This document shows positions 31,955 through 40,339 of a stretch of DNA of 46,090 bases, piece by piece. The first letter of the stretch is position 1. The number at the start of each line of letters is the position of its first letter. Under the pieces are notes generated by a model. That model was not told the DNA's origin, did no database searches, and saw nothing but the letters and a program-made list of their open reading frames with translations. The stretch is from CAZPKH01 sp964587165. GTDB taxonomy: Bacteria > Bacteroidota > Bacteroidia > Bacteroidales > Muribaculaceae. Both the position numbers and the translations under genes were made by a program. The stretch lies in the NCBI GenBank assembly GCA_964587165.1, contig CAZPKH010000012.1, forward strand, positions 1-46,090. The letters run 5' to 3'.

Positions 31955-32048
31955 CTTGGAGCTCGGGGCCTTTAGGGCCCGAGGATAACGTAAAAAAGGT
32001 AATTATGAGGGGAATCCGGCGGCCGCTGAAGCACCCGACGTCCGAGTT
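31955..32048. repeat. mosaic repeat of the GGTAATTATGAGG variant
   Basis: CTTGGAG and the CTCGGGGCC/GGGCCCGAG hairpin (31962-31983) are followed by GATAACGTAAAAAAGGTAAT and TATGAGG. Read in reverse this matches the spacer at 44976-45000 before another CTCGGG hairpin. The block is one side of the 520-bp space between pulA and the efflux operon. Confidence 0.65.
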
Positions 32049-32159
32049 TTCTCGTGGTATTTGTGCTATCGACGACAGTATATTCCATTTCGGCTAATTA
32101 TTAGGCCTGATAGCGCAATCTTTTAAGTGTTGATAACATTTAGGGTCTGTCGATTGTTA

Positions 32160-32167
32160 TATATTTG
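32160..32167 (+). promoter_or_regulatory. -7 element of the RND efflux operon
   Basis: TATATTTG lies 58 bp before the ATG at 32226. The -33 region is weak (TTTA at 32139, 17-nt spacer). Confidence 0.5.
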
Positions 32168-32225
32168 TCGCGCCCTGACCGTAGGGTGACAACACTGTAT
32201 AAACACGTTTCAACCTGTTGAAAAT

Positions 32226-33287
32226 ATGAATATAAAATCATTCATCATCCCCTGTACTGTTATTGCGGCTTCCGGGCTGGCAGCTTGCTCCGACAAGACC
32301 TCAAAAGCCACCGAGATGCCTGATGTAAGAGTTACTACTATCGAAGTTGAGCCCGTCAACACGTCGGCCTCGCGCAGCTATTCGGGCACGGTGGAGGAGT
32401 GGTCGGGGGCGGCGCTGTCGTTTGCTGCCGTCGGCACTATACAGAGTGTCAACGTGAGCGAAGGCGACCGTGTGGCCGCCGGCCAGGTGATAGCCACCCT
32501 CAACCGCGCTACGCTCCAGAATTCATACGATATAGCCCGCTCGACCTTGGCGCAGGCTCAGGATGCCTACGACCGTTTCAAGAAGCTGCACGATGCCAAC
32601 TCGCTGCCCGACATGCAGTGGGTGCAGGTGGAGCAGACCCTCAGCCAGGCTCGCAGTGCCGAGGCTATTGCCGCCAAGGCACTCTCCGACGCCACTCTGC
32701 GCGCCCCTCAGGGCGGATATGTGGCCGAAAAGCTGCTCGACGCCGGTATGAACGCCGGCCCGGGCATACCGGTGGTGAAGATCGTGCAGATCAACCCCGT
32801 GAAGGTGAGCATCGCCGTGACCGAGGAGGCTGTGGCGCAGATGCCCGAAGGCACTGAGGCCACCATCACCCTAAACTCGATGCCCGGACGCACATTCCGC
32901 GGGCGGTTGGTCGAGAAATCAGTGTCGGCTAACCCGCTGACACGCACCTATGACGTGAAATTCCGCGTCGACAACCCCGACGCCGCCCTGCTCCCCGGTA
33001 TGCTCTGCGATCTGGTGGCCGACGGCACCGAAGCCACCGCGCGCACCTCAGTGATCCTGCCGCCGCAGACAGTGCTCCTCGACGCCGCAAACCAAAACTT
33101 CGTGTGGCTCGACTCGGCCGGCACCGCCCGCAAGCGCGTCGTCACTACCGACGGCATGACTGCCGGGGGTATCGTCGTGACATCCGGCCTGAGCCGAGGC
33201 GATAAGGTGATAGCCACCGGCCAGCAGAAAGTGAGCCAAGGCACACACGTGGTAGATATCAGCGCTCCGGCGTCGTCAAACAAATAA
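32226..33287 (+). CDS. RND efflux periplasmic adaptor, lipoprotein
   Basis: The 353-aa protein is the membrane-fusion component of a tripartite efflux pump. The N-terminus has a lipoprotein signal with GLAAC and lipidated C21. The two halves of a lipoyl-like domain (FAAVGTIQSVNVSEGDRVAAG and LRAPQGGYVAEKLLDAGMNA) flank a short alpha-hairpin (about 105-150). A beta-barrel (VSIAVTEEAVAQMPEG) and a membrane-proximal domain follow. The inner-membrane transporter starts 19 bp downstream and a TolC-like channel completes the operon. The substrate is unknown. Confidence 0.93.
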   Translation: MNIKSFIIPCTVIAASGLAACSDKTSKATEMPDVRVTTIEVEPVNTSASRSYSGTVEEWSGAALSFAAVGTIQSVNVSEGDRVAAGQVIATLNRATLQNSYDIARSTLAQAQDAYDRFKKLHDANSLPDMQWVQVEQTLSQARSAEAIAAKALSDATLRAPQGGYVAEKLLDAGMNAGPGIPVVKIVQINPVKVSIAVTEEAVAQMPEGTEATITLNSMPGRTFRGRLVEKSVSANPLTRTYDVKFRVDNPDAALLPGMLCDLVADGTEATARTSVILPPQTVLLDAANQNFVWLDSAGTARKRVVTTDGMTAGGIVVTSGLSRGDKVIATGQQKVSQGTHVVDISAPASSNK

Positions 33288-33306
33288 TCCCCCCGGCGCC
33301 TGAACT

Positions 33307-36300
33307 ATGGATACCAATCAGACTACACAGCAGACTGCGCAGACTCAGCCGCAGCTGCCCCCGCTGCAACGCTCGCCCCTGGTGGCGTTCGGCCTCAAAT
33401 ACTACAAGCTGGTGATCCTGGTGGTCACCGTCCTGGTGTGCTTCGGCATATATGCCCTGCAGATGATGAACAAGAACGAGTTTCCGTCGTTCACCGTGCG
33501 CGAGGGCCTGGTCGTAGCCGTATACCCCGGAGCCACGGCCACACAGATGGATCAGGAGGTGCTCAAGCCGCTCGAGGATTTCGTGTTCAGCTACAAGGAG
33601 GTCGACAAGACCAAGACCCACTCGCGGTGTACCTCGGGGATGGTGATAATATTCGTGGAGCTCGACGAGAATGTCAGCGACACCACACCGTTCTGGAATA
33701 AATTCGAACTCGCCCTGCAGGGGGCCAAGGCAAAGCTCCCCTCCGGAGTGCTCGCCCTGGAGGCTCTGACCGACTTCGGCGACACCTCGTCGATACTCAT
33801 CGCCATGTCGAGCAACGACAAGACTTACCGCGAGCTGGGCGACATGCTCGACAACCTGCGCGACCGCCTGCGCACTGTCGAGTCGGTAGGCCAGATGGCC
33901 GACTACGGCCGACAGCAGGAGCAGATAGCCGTCTACGTCGACAACGATCGCCTGGCCCACTACGGCATAAAAGCCAACACGCTGGCCGTCACCCTGGCCA
34001 CACGCGGCTTCACCACCACCGGAGGCGAGGTCAAAGGTGCCGACTACACACAGCCTATATATGTGAGCCGGCCCGTCAACTCGGTAGCCGATGTGGCCAA
34101 TATGATCGTATTCTCGACCCCCGAAGGGCAGACGGTGCGCCTTGGCGATGTGGCCGACGTGCGCCGCGAGTACCCCAAAGCATCGTCGTATATCACAAAC
34201 AACGGCACCAAGGCGCTGCTGCTGTCGGTGTCGATGAAGGAGGGTTACAACGTCGTCGAGATGGGCGACAAGGTAGAGAAAGTGCTCGAAGAGTTTGAGA
34301 CCGAGATACCCGCCGACGTCGACATCTTCAAGATCACCGACCAGCCCACGGTGGTCAACTCGTCGGTGCTCGACTTCCTGCGCGAACTGCTGATAGCCAT
34401 CGTGGCCGTGGTGGTGGTGATCATGCTGCTGCTGCCTATGCGCGTGGCCCTGATAGCCGCCGGCACAATCCCGATCACAATATTCATATCGCTCGGCATA
34501 TTCTACGCCCTGGGCATCGAGCTCAACACCGTGACGCTCGCCTGCCTGATAGTGTCGCTGGGTATGATCGTCGACAACTCAGTGGTGATCATCGACAACT
34601 ACGTGGAGCTCATCTCCGAAGGTGTATCGCACCCGCAGGCCGCCTACCGGAGTGCCGTCGAGTTCCTCAAGGCGATATTCTCGGCCACATGTGCCATATC
34701 GATCACCTTCTTCCCGTTCCTGATCACCCTGACCGGAATGTTCCGCGACTTCATGACCGACTTCCCCTGGGCCATCACCATAATCCTCTTCACCTCCCTG
34801 CTGATAGCCGAGCTGCTGGTGCCCTACCTGCAGCGGCGCTTCATCAAGAAGCCCATATATAAGATCGAGCAGGAGGCCGTGGCCTCGGGCAAGAAGAAAT
34901 TCTCATTCTTCACCTCGCTGCAGAAGCTCTACAACAAGCTTGCCGACCTCTGCTTCGCATGGCCCAAGACCACCCTGGCCATCGGCGTGGCCTCGGTAGC
35001 GGTGGGTGTGATTGTCTTTGTGAGCCGTCCGCTCAAGCTCATGCCGATAGCCGAGCGCAACCAGTTTGCCGTCGAGATCTACATGCCCACAGGCACCTCG
35101 CTCGACCGCACCGACCAGGTGGCCGACTCGCTCGAGGCGATACTCCGCGCCGACAACCGCGTGGTCTCGGTAGCATCGTTCCACGGCTGCTCGTCGCCCC
35201 GCTTCCAGACTACATATGCGCCTCAGGTGGGTGGCCCCAACTACGCCCAGTTTATCGTCAATACCGTGAGCGACGACGCCACCATCGAAGTGCTCAACGA
35301 ATACACCGAGCGCTACGAATCGTACTTCCCCGACGCATACTGCCGTTTCAAGCAGCTGAGCTACTCCAACGCCGAATACCCCGTGATGGTGCGCATCTCG
35401 GGCAACGACTACGCCGCCTTGCAGCAGACTGCCGACTCGGTGCTGGCAGTCATGAGGCAGTTCCCCGGCCTGCGCCTTGTGCGCCCCGACACCTCCACAC
35501 CGCAGGTGGGCGCCATGGTCGACGTCGACAATACCGTAGCCTCGCGTATCGGCATCAACACCCTCTTCCTCGAAGGCACCCTGGCCATGCGCTACTCCTC
35601 GGGAGTGCCCGTAGCCACGATGTGGGAGGGCGACTACGGCCTGCCGGTAGTCGTCAAAGCGACCACCGCCGAGGCCTCGACGGTCGACGACCTCGCCCAC
35701 GAGCAGATACCCGTATTAGAGCTCACATCCACACCTCTGGATCGCTTCGCATCCGTTGAGCCCACATGGGACTACGGCCTGATAGGACGCTACGGCGGCG
35801 TGCCCACAATCACCCTCATAGCCGAGAATCAGCGCGACCTCAATACCATGACCGTCACCGAGCAGCTGCGCTCGCGCATCGACAAGATGCCGCTGCCTCA
35901 AGGCGTAAGCGTCGTGTTCGGCGGCGACTACGAAAACACTTTCGACATACTCCCCAACATCGTCACGGCTCTGCTGATATCCGTCGTCATCATATTCTTC
36001 ATCCTGCTCTTCCACTACAAGCAGGTAGGCGTATCGATGATACTGCTCGGCTCACTGCTGCTGTGCGTGCCCGGAGCCGCCTTAGGCCTCTTCGTCATGG
36101 GCGAGCCGATATCGCTCACATGCACCTTGGGCATCATATCGCTGATGGGTATCCTGGTGCGCAACGCCATCATCATGATCGACTACGCCGAGCAGATACA
36201 GCACACCGAAGGCCTCACAAACCTCCAGGCATCCATCGAGAGCGCCAAGCGACGCATGCGCCCCATATTCCTGACCTCGGCAGCCGCTACAATGGGCGTG

Positions 36301-36504
36301 CTCCCCATGGTGCTCGGCGGAAGCGCCCTGTGGCGACCGATGGGCGACGTGATATTCTTCGGCACACCCCTTACGATGATCTTCACCCTCACCGTAATAC
36401 CCATCGCCCTGTGGAAATTCTCCGGCAAGACCAACCTCGACGGCACACCCAAAGACTCAACAGCCGCCGACTCAACACAAACACCCTCAACCGCACAATC
36501 ATGA
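33307..36504 (+). CDS. RND family inner-membrane efflux transporter
   Basis: The 1065-aa protein has the AcrB-type layout: a first membrane helix (about 35-55), a large periplasmic pore domain starting NKNEFPSFTVREGLVVAVYP, helices 2-6 (about 360-515), helix 7 near 560, a second pore domain and helices 8-12 (about 885-1040). The helix 4 region GMIVDNSVVIIDNYVELI carries the acidic residues typical of proton relay. It would pump hydrophobic or amphiphilic compounds through the adaptor and outer channel using the proton gradient. The last four bases overlap the TolC-like gene (ATGA). Drug versus other substrate cannot be decided. Confidence 0.95.
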   Translation: MDTNQTTQQTAQTQPQLPPLQRSPLVAFGLKYYKLVILVVTVLVCFGIYALQMMNKNEFPSFTVREGLVVAVYPGATATQMDQEVLKPLEDFVFSYKEVDKTKTHSRCTSGMVIIFVELDENVSDTTPFWNKFELALQGAKAKLPSGVLALEALTDFGDTSSILIAMSSNDKTYRELGDMLDNLRDRLRTVESVGQMADYGRQQEQIAVYVDNDRLAHYGIKANTLAVTLATRGFTTTGGEVKGADYTQPIYVSRPVNSVADVANMIVFSTPEGQTVRLGDVADVRREYPKASSYITNNGTKALLLSVSMKEGYNVVEMGDKVEKVLEEFETEIPADVDIFKITDQPTVVNSSVLDFLRELLIAIVAVVVVIMLLLPMRVALIAAGTIPITIFISLGIFYALGIELNTVTLACLIVSLGMIVDNSVVIIDNYVELISEGVSHPQAAYRSAVEFLKAIFSATCAISITFFPFLITLTGMFRDFMTDFPWAITIILFTSLLIAELLVPYLQRRFIKKPIYKIEQEAVASGKKKFSFFTSLQKLYNKLADLCFAWPKTTLAIGVASVAVGVIVFVSRPLKLMPIAERNQFAVEIYMPTGTSLDRTDQVADSLEAILRADNRVVSVASFHGCSSPRFQTTYAPQVGGPNYAQFIVNTVSDDATIEVLNEYTERYESYFPDAYCRFKQLSYSNAEYPVMVRISGNDYAALQQTADSVLAVMRQFPGLRLVRPDTSTPQVGAMVDVDNTVASRIGINTLFLEGTLAMRYSSGVPVATMWEGDYGLPVVVKATTAEASTVDDLAHEQIPVLELTSTPLDRFASVEPTWDYGLIGRYGGVPTITLIAENQRDLNTMTVTEQLRSRIDKMPLPQGVSVVFGGDYENTFDILPNIVTALLISVVIIFFILLFHYKQVGVSMILLGSLLLCVPGAALGLFVMGEPISLTCTLGIISLMGILVRNAIIMIDYAEQIQHTEGLTNLQASIESAKRRMRPIFLTSAAATMGVLPMVLGGSALWRPMGDVIFFGTPLTMIFTLTVIPIALWKFSGKTNLDGTPKDSTAADSTQTPSTAQS

Positions 36505-37802
36505 ACCGCCTATATACGATCCTTATAGCCGCCACCGTAGCCCTTGGCGCAGCCGCCCAGACACAGGCCGACCCCGCCGTCGTGCTCTCGCTCGACGATT
36601 GCCGCCGCGAAGCCGTGGCAGCCAACGCGGCCGTCAAGATAGCCCGCGCCGACGCCGAGGCAGCCACCGCCGTACGCAAAGAAGCATTCACCAAATACTT
36701 CCCCACCGTGGCAGCATCCGGCACATACTTCAAGTCCAACAAACCGGTGTTGCGCTACGACGTGATGGACCTCTTCACCCTTGAGATGATCGACAACGGA
36801 ACCTTCGCCACCATATCGGCCGTGCAGCCCCTCTTTGCCGGCGGACGCATCGTCAACGGCAACCGTCTGGCCCGCGTAGGCGAGGAAGCCGCCCGCCTGC
36901 AGCAGCAGGGCGCCACCGACGATGTAATACTCCAGGTCGAAGAGTACTACTGGAACATCGTAGCCCTCAAGGCCAAAAAGAAAACCTTGCAGTCAGTCCT
37001 GACAATGACCGACACCCTGGTGGCACACATCGGCGCCGCCGTCGACGCCGGCATAGCGCTCCCCAACGACCTGCTCAAAGTCAAGCTCCGCAACAACGAG
37101 TACCGCTCGCTGATGGTCGACCTCGACAATGGCATAAACCTATCGCTCAAGCAGCTGGCACAGTACGTAGGGCGCGACGGCCAGAGCGTCGACATCGACA
37201 GCGTAGAAGTGCCCGACCAGGTGCCGGCATACCCCCGCGACATATACGTCACACCCGCCGACGCACTCCCCCTCACCACCGACTACCGCCTGCTGCAGGC
37301 AGCCGTCAGCGCCGCCGACCTCAGCAAGTCGATGGTCGTAGGCGAATACCTCCCCACAGTCGGCGTAGGCGCAGGCCTGTTCTACGACAACCTGCTGAGC
37401 CAGAGCCATACGTTCGGAGCCGTATTCCTCAACGTATCGATCCCCATATCAAGCTGGTGGGGCGGCTCCTACGCCATAAAGAAAAGCAACCTCCAGGCAC
37501 AGAACGCCCGCACCCGCCGCGACGATCTGGGGCAGATGCTCACCCTGCGCATGGACGACAGTTGGGACAACCTCACCTCAGCCCACCGCAAGATGCAGAT
37601 CGAGCATGAATCGATCGAGCAAGCTACCGAAAACCTGCGTCTCAACCTCAACTACTACAACGCAGGCATATCGACCATCACCGACGTGCTCGATGCCCAG
37701 ACCCTCTACCGCCAGGCCTCCGACGGCTACACCGAAGCCTACTGCACCTTCTGCTCCGCCCGCGCCCGCTATCTCGACGCCACCGCCCGCACCCCCTTCT
37801 GA
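36501..37802 (+). CDS. TolC-like outer membrane efflux protein
   Basis: The 433-aa protein begins with a signal peptide (NRLYTILIAATVALGAAAQ) and contains two repeats of the outer-membrane efflux protein fold. Its helical, alanine-rich stretches include LDDCRREAVAANAAVKIARA and later SLIEQ-like helices, ending LYRQASDGYTEAYCTFCSAR. It would form the trimeric outer-membrane channel of the pump. The ATG at 36501 overlaps the transporter stop; a longer frame from 35766 runs antiparallel in reading to the transporter and is rejected. There is no lipobox cysteine. A hairpin follows the stop. Confidence 0.93.
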   Translation: MNRLYTILIAATVALGAAAQTQADPAVVLSLDDCRREAVAANAAVKIARADAEAATAVRKEAFTKYFPTVAASGTYFKSNKPVLRYDVMDLFTLEMIDNGTFATISAVQPLFAGGRIVNGNRLARVGEEAARLQQQGATDDVILQVEEYYWNIVALKAKKKTLQSVLTMTDTLVAHIGAAVDAGIALPNDLLKVKLRNNEYRSLMVDLDNGINLSLKQLAQYVGRDGQSVDIDSVEVPDQVPAYPRDIYVTPADALPLTTDYRLLQAAVSAADLSKSMVVGEYLPTVGVGAGLFYDNLLSQSHTFGAVFLNVSIPISSWWGGSYAIKKSNLQAQNARTRRDDLGQMLTLRMDDSWDNLTSAHRKMQIEHESIEQATENLRLNLNYYNAGISTITDVLDAQTLYRQASDGYTEAYCTFCSARARYLDATARTPF

Positions 37803-37817
37803 GCCGCAAGAGCAATC

Positions 37818-37850
37818 CCTGAGGGCGAGTGCTTCAGCGCTCGCCGATAA
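37818..37850. repeat. single mosaic hairpin after the efflux operon
   Basis: GGCGAGTGC, loop TTCA-like and GCGCTCGCC (37824-37845), the GGCGAG/CTCGCC class also seen at 13987-14008. It probably ends the efflux mRNA. Confidence 0.65.
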
Positions 37851-37913
37851 CACCCGCCGCCCGATAATATGAATACGGACGAAGCGGACGGACTGCGTAA
37901 GCCGATTAATGCG

Positions 37914-37921
37914 TACCTTTG
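37914..37921 (+). promoter_or_regulatory. -7 element of the gene at 37946
   Basis: TACCTTTG matches TAnnTTTG and lies 25 bp before the ATG. It covers an upstream TTG start that is therefore rejected. Confidence 0.55.
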
Positions 37922-37945
37922 CGCCATAAACCTTACACAATCACC

Positions 37946-38503
37946 ATGGCTCTAAGCAAGCAGCTCAAAAAGAAGATCGAAGAGCGCCTCGGCACACCAC
38001 TCAAATACTCCGCCGACTGCGACCGTCTGGCCGCCGCAATCGAGGATGCCACCGGCGAACGCCTCGGTGTCACCACCATAAAACGCATGTTCGGCTTCGC
38101 CGGCGAGCAGGTGGAGCCCCGCGGCACAACCATGGACATCATAGCCCAGTATTTAGGGTATGCCAACATGCGCGACATGACACGCCAGCTGGGCGACGCC
38201 GCAGACATATCAATGTTCTCGCCCGTCGACAAGATTTACGTCGCCGACCTGCCCGAGGGCACCCAGATACAGCTCACCTACGACCCCCGCCGGCTGCTGG
38301 TGATCACCTATTTAGGCGACTTCTGGTTTATCATCAACGAAGCCATCGGCAGCAAGCTCCGCAAAGGCGACAAGATACGGCTCACGCAGCTTGCCAAAGG
38401 ATTCGAGCTGTTGGTCACCGACGTGGTCCGCGACGGCTCAAACCTCGGCTCCTACCACGCCGCCAAAGACGGCGGCCTCACCTCCATGGAAATCATCGTC
38501 TGA
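37946..38503 (+). CDS. 185-aa protein with Bacteroidota-type N-terminal helical domain
   Basis: Residues 1-80 (SKQLKKKIEERLGTPLKYSA, DCDRLAAAIEDATGERLGVT, TIKRMFGFAGE, then YLGYANMRDMTRQL) match a helical domain I have seen at the start of many uncharacterised Bacteroidota proteins; it may bind DNA. The C-terminal part (100-185) is beta-rich, with LPEGTQIQLTYDPRRLLVIT, and resembles a small sensory or ligand domain. There is no signal peptide or membrane helix. The function is unknown. It is monocistronic, with a terminator immediately after the stop. Confidence 0.75.
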   Translation: MALSKQLKKKIEERLGTPLKYSADCDRLAAAIEDATGERLGVTTIKRMFGFAGEQVEPRGTTMDIIAQYLGYANMRDMTRQLGDAADISMFSPVDKIYVADLPEGTQIQLTYDPRRLLVITYLGDFWFIINEAIGSKLRKGDKIRLTQLAKGFELLVTDVVRDGSNLGSYHAAKDGGLTSMEIIV

Positions 38504-38504
38504 A

Positions 38505-38527
38505 CCCCTCGGAGGGGAGATTTTTTT
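38505..38527 (+). terminator. intrinsic terminator
   Basis: CCCCT, loop CGG, AGGGG, AGA and TTTTTTT directly after the stop of the gene at 37946. The 130-bp space to porV otherwise shows only AT-rich DNA (TTATATATATG at about 38559). Confidence 0.65.
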
Positions 38528-38633
38528 GGGGAGTTGGTAATAAAAGGTGGCGTTTCTCAGTTATATATATGTAGTGTGGAGTCTCCGCACTTGATGCTTC
38601 ATGCTCTTTCACATTGAAATCCACCACCTTGCG

Positions 38634-39836
38634 ATGAAAAAACTCCTCCGCATAACCCTCGCCGTGCTCACCGTGCTCACCGCATGGCCCGCCGTGGCTC
38701 AGGACAAAAACGAGTTTAACCCGATACAGACCGGCGTCACCTCGCTCGGCATTGCTCCCGACGCTCGCGGTGCTTCGATGGGCGACCTCGGCGCCGCCAC
38801 CGAGCCCGACGCCAACTCACAGTTCTGGAACCCCTCGAAATATGCTTTTGCATACTCGCAGGGGGCTTTCGCGCTCAGCTACACACCGTGGCTGCGCAAA
38901 CTTGTCAATGACATCTTCCTGGCCAATCTCTCCGGCTACTACAAGCTCGGATCGTCCGACAACCAGGCGCTGTCGATGTCGCTGCGCTATTTCTCGCTCG
39001 GCGAAGTCACCACCGCCACCGGCCCCGTGCAGGCCGGCATGACCCTCAACCCCTACGAGATGGCTGTCGACCTGGGCTACTCGCGCAAGCTGTCGGAGAA
39101 ATTCTCGATGGGCGTTGTGTTCCGCTACATATACTCCGACCTCGGCTTCTCAAGCTCATACTCGGAGAGTCAGAATACAGGCGCTTCGGCCTTTTCGGCC
39201 GATATTTCGGGCTACTTCACCACGTTCCCGGTGATAGGTCGCAACGAGTGCCAGTTCTCCTGGGGTTGGAATATTTCGAACATCGGTACGAAGGTGTCGT
39301 ACAACGGCGGCTCCGACCCGGCATTCCTCCCCACCAACCTGCGTCTTGGCGCATCGTTCGCATTCCCGCTGGCCGACTATCACACCCTGGCCGTAAACCT
39401 TGATGCCAACAAGCTGCTGGTGCCCGCCCGTCCGCGCGAGAGCGACTACGACATGGACACCCCCGAGGGGCAGAAGGAGTATCTCGACAAGCTCGAAAAC
39501 TGGGAGAATATGTCGCCTATATCGGGTATCTTCAAGTCGTTCAGCGACGCACCCGGCGGATTCAAGGAGGAGCTGCGCGAGATCACATGGTCGCTCGGCG
39601 CCGAGTACAACTACAACCAGCAGTTCTTCGTGCGCGCCGGCTACTTCTACGAGAACGAGTATAAAGGCAACCGCCAGTATTTCGGCATGGGTGCCGGCTT
39701 CGCCCTCAATGTGCTGCGCCTCGACGCCTCATACATGCTCGCCACCGCCCAGACATCGCCTCTGGACCAGACACTTCGCTTCACCCTGACATTCGACCTC
39801 GACGGCATCCGCGACCTGTTCGGACGCCGACGCTGA
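38634..39836 (+). CDS. porV: type IX secretion outer-membrane protein PorV
   Basis: PorV (LptO) is a FadL-like outer-membrane beta-barrel that shuttles T9SS cargo from the translocon to the PorU sortase. The 400-aa protein has a signal peptide (KKLLRITLAVLTVLTAWPAVA). The PorV hallmark segment follows (TGVTSLGIAPDARGASMGDL, then GAATEPDANSQFWNPSKYAF). The rest is a beta-barrel with alternating aromatic strands, closing with LRFTLTFDLDGIRDLFGRRR. The ATG at 38634 is chosen because it begins the signal peptide; an earlier in-frame start at 38601 adds non-signal residues. The porU gene is not adjacent. ispF follows after 23 bp. Confidence 0.92.
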   Translation: MKKLLRITLAVLTVLTAWPAVAQDKNEFNPIQTGVTSLGIAPDARGASMGDLGAATEPDANSQFWNPSKYAFAYSQGAFALSYTPWLRKLVNDIFLANLSGYYKLGSSDNQALSMSLRYFSLGEVTTATGPVQAGMTLNPYEMAVDLGYSRKLSEKFSMGVVFRYIYSDLGFSSSYSESQNTGASAFSADISGYFTTFPVIGRNECQFSWGWNISNIGTKVSYNGGSDPAFLPTNLRLGASFAFPLADYHTLAVNLDANKLLVPARPRESDYDMDTPEGQKEYLDKLENWENMSPISGIFKSFSDAPGGFKEELREITWSLGAEYNYNQQFFVRAGYFYENEYKGNRQYFGMGAGFALNVLRLDASYMLATAQTSPLDQTLRFTLTFDLDGIRDLFGRRR

Positions 39837-39859
39837 TCGCCCCACCCTCTGCTGCAGCC

Positions 39860-40339
39860 ATGATATTCCGCACCGGTTCAGGATACGATGTGCACCGCCT
39901 CGTCGAGGGGCGAGAGCTGTGGCTGTGCGGAGTGCGCATACCCCACACCCACGGCCTGCTGGGCCATAGCGATGCCGACGTGGCTCTGCACGCCCTGTGC
40001 GACGCTCTGCTCGGTGCCGCCGCCATGCACGATATCGGCTACCACTTCCCCGACACCGACCCGGCATACGCCGGCGCCGACTCCCGGCGGCTTCTGCGGC
40101 GGGTGGCGCAGCTGATAGCCGACGCCGGCTATTCGGTGGGCAATGTCGACGTGACCATCATAGCGCAGGCACCTAAGCTACTACCCTACAACGAGCAGAT
40201 GCGTGCCAACGTGGCCGCCGATCTGGGTGTGCCGACCGACGCCGTGTCGGTCAAAGCCACCACCACCGAGCGGCTCGGCTTCGAAGGGCGCCGCGAGGGT
40301 ATCTCGGCTATGGCCACCGCTCTAATCTTCAAACCATGA
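39860..40339 (+). CDS. ispF: 2-C-methyl-D-erythritol 2,4-cyclodiphosphate synthase
   Basis: IspF makes the cyclic diphosphate intermediate of the MEP isoprenoid route. The 159-aa protein has normal length. It shows GSGYDVHRL with zinc ligands D10 and H12, HSDADVALHALCDALLGA, DIGYHFPDTDPAYAGADS and the C-terminal KATTTERLGFEGRREGI. The stop overlaps the following ferredoxin-fusion gene by four bases, so the two are translationally coupled. Confidence 0.96.
   Translation: MIFRTGSGYDVHRLVEGRELWLCGVRIPHTHGLLGHSDADVALHALCDALLGAAAMHDIGYHFPDTDPAYAGADSRRLLRRVAQLIADAGYSVGNVDVTIIAQAPKLLPYNEQMRANVAADLGVPTDAVSVKATTTERLGFEGRREGISAMATALIFKP

Noticed and set aside
31870..32097. 75-codon frame starting inside the small RNA
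   Set aside because: It starts in a terminator hairpin and runs into a mosaic repeat; the product has no protein-like features.
35766..36500. Extension of the TolC-like gene upstream into the transporter gene
   Set aside because: The extension is a frame-shifted reading of the RND gene; the signal peptide begins at 36501.
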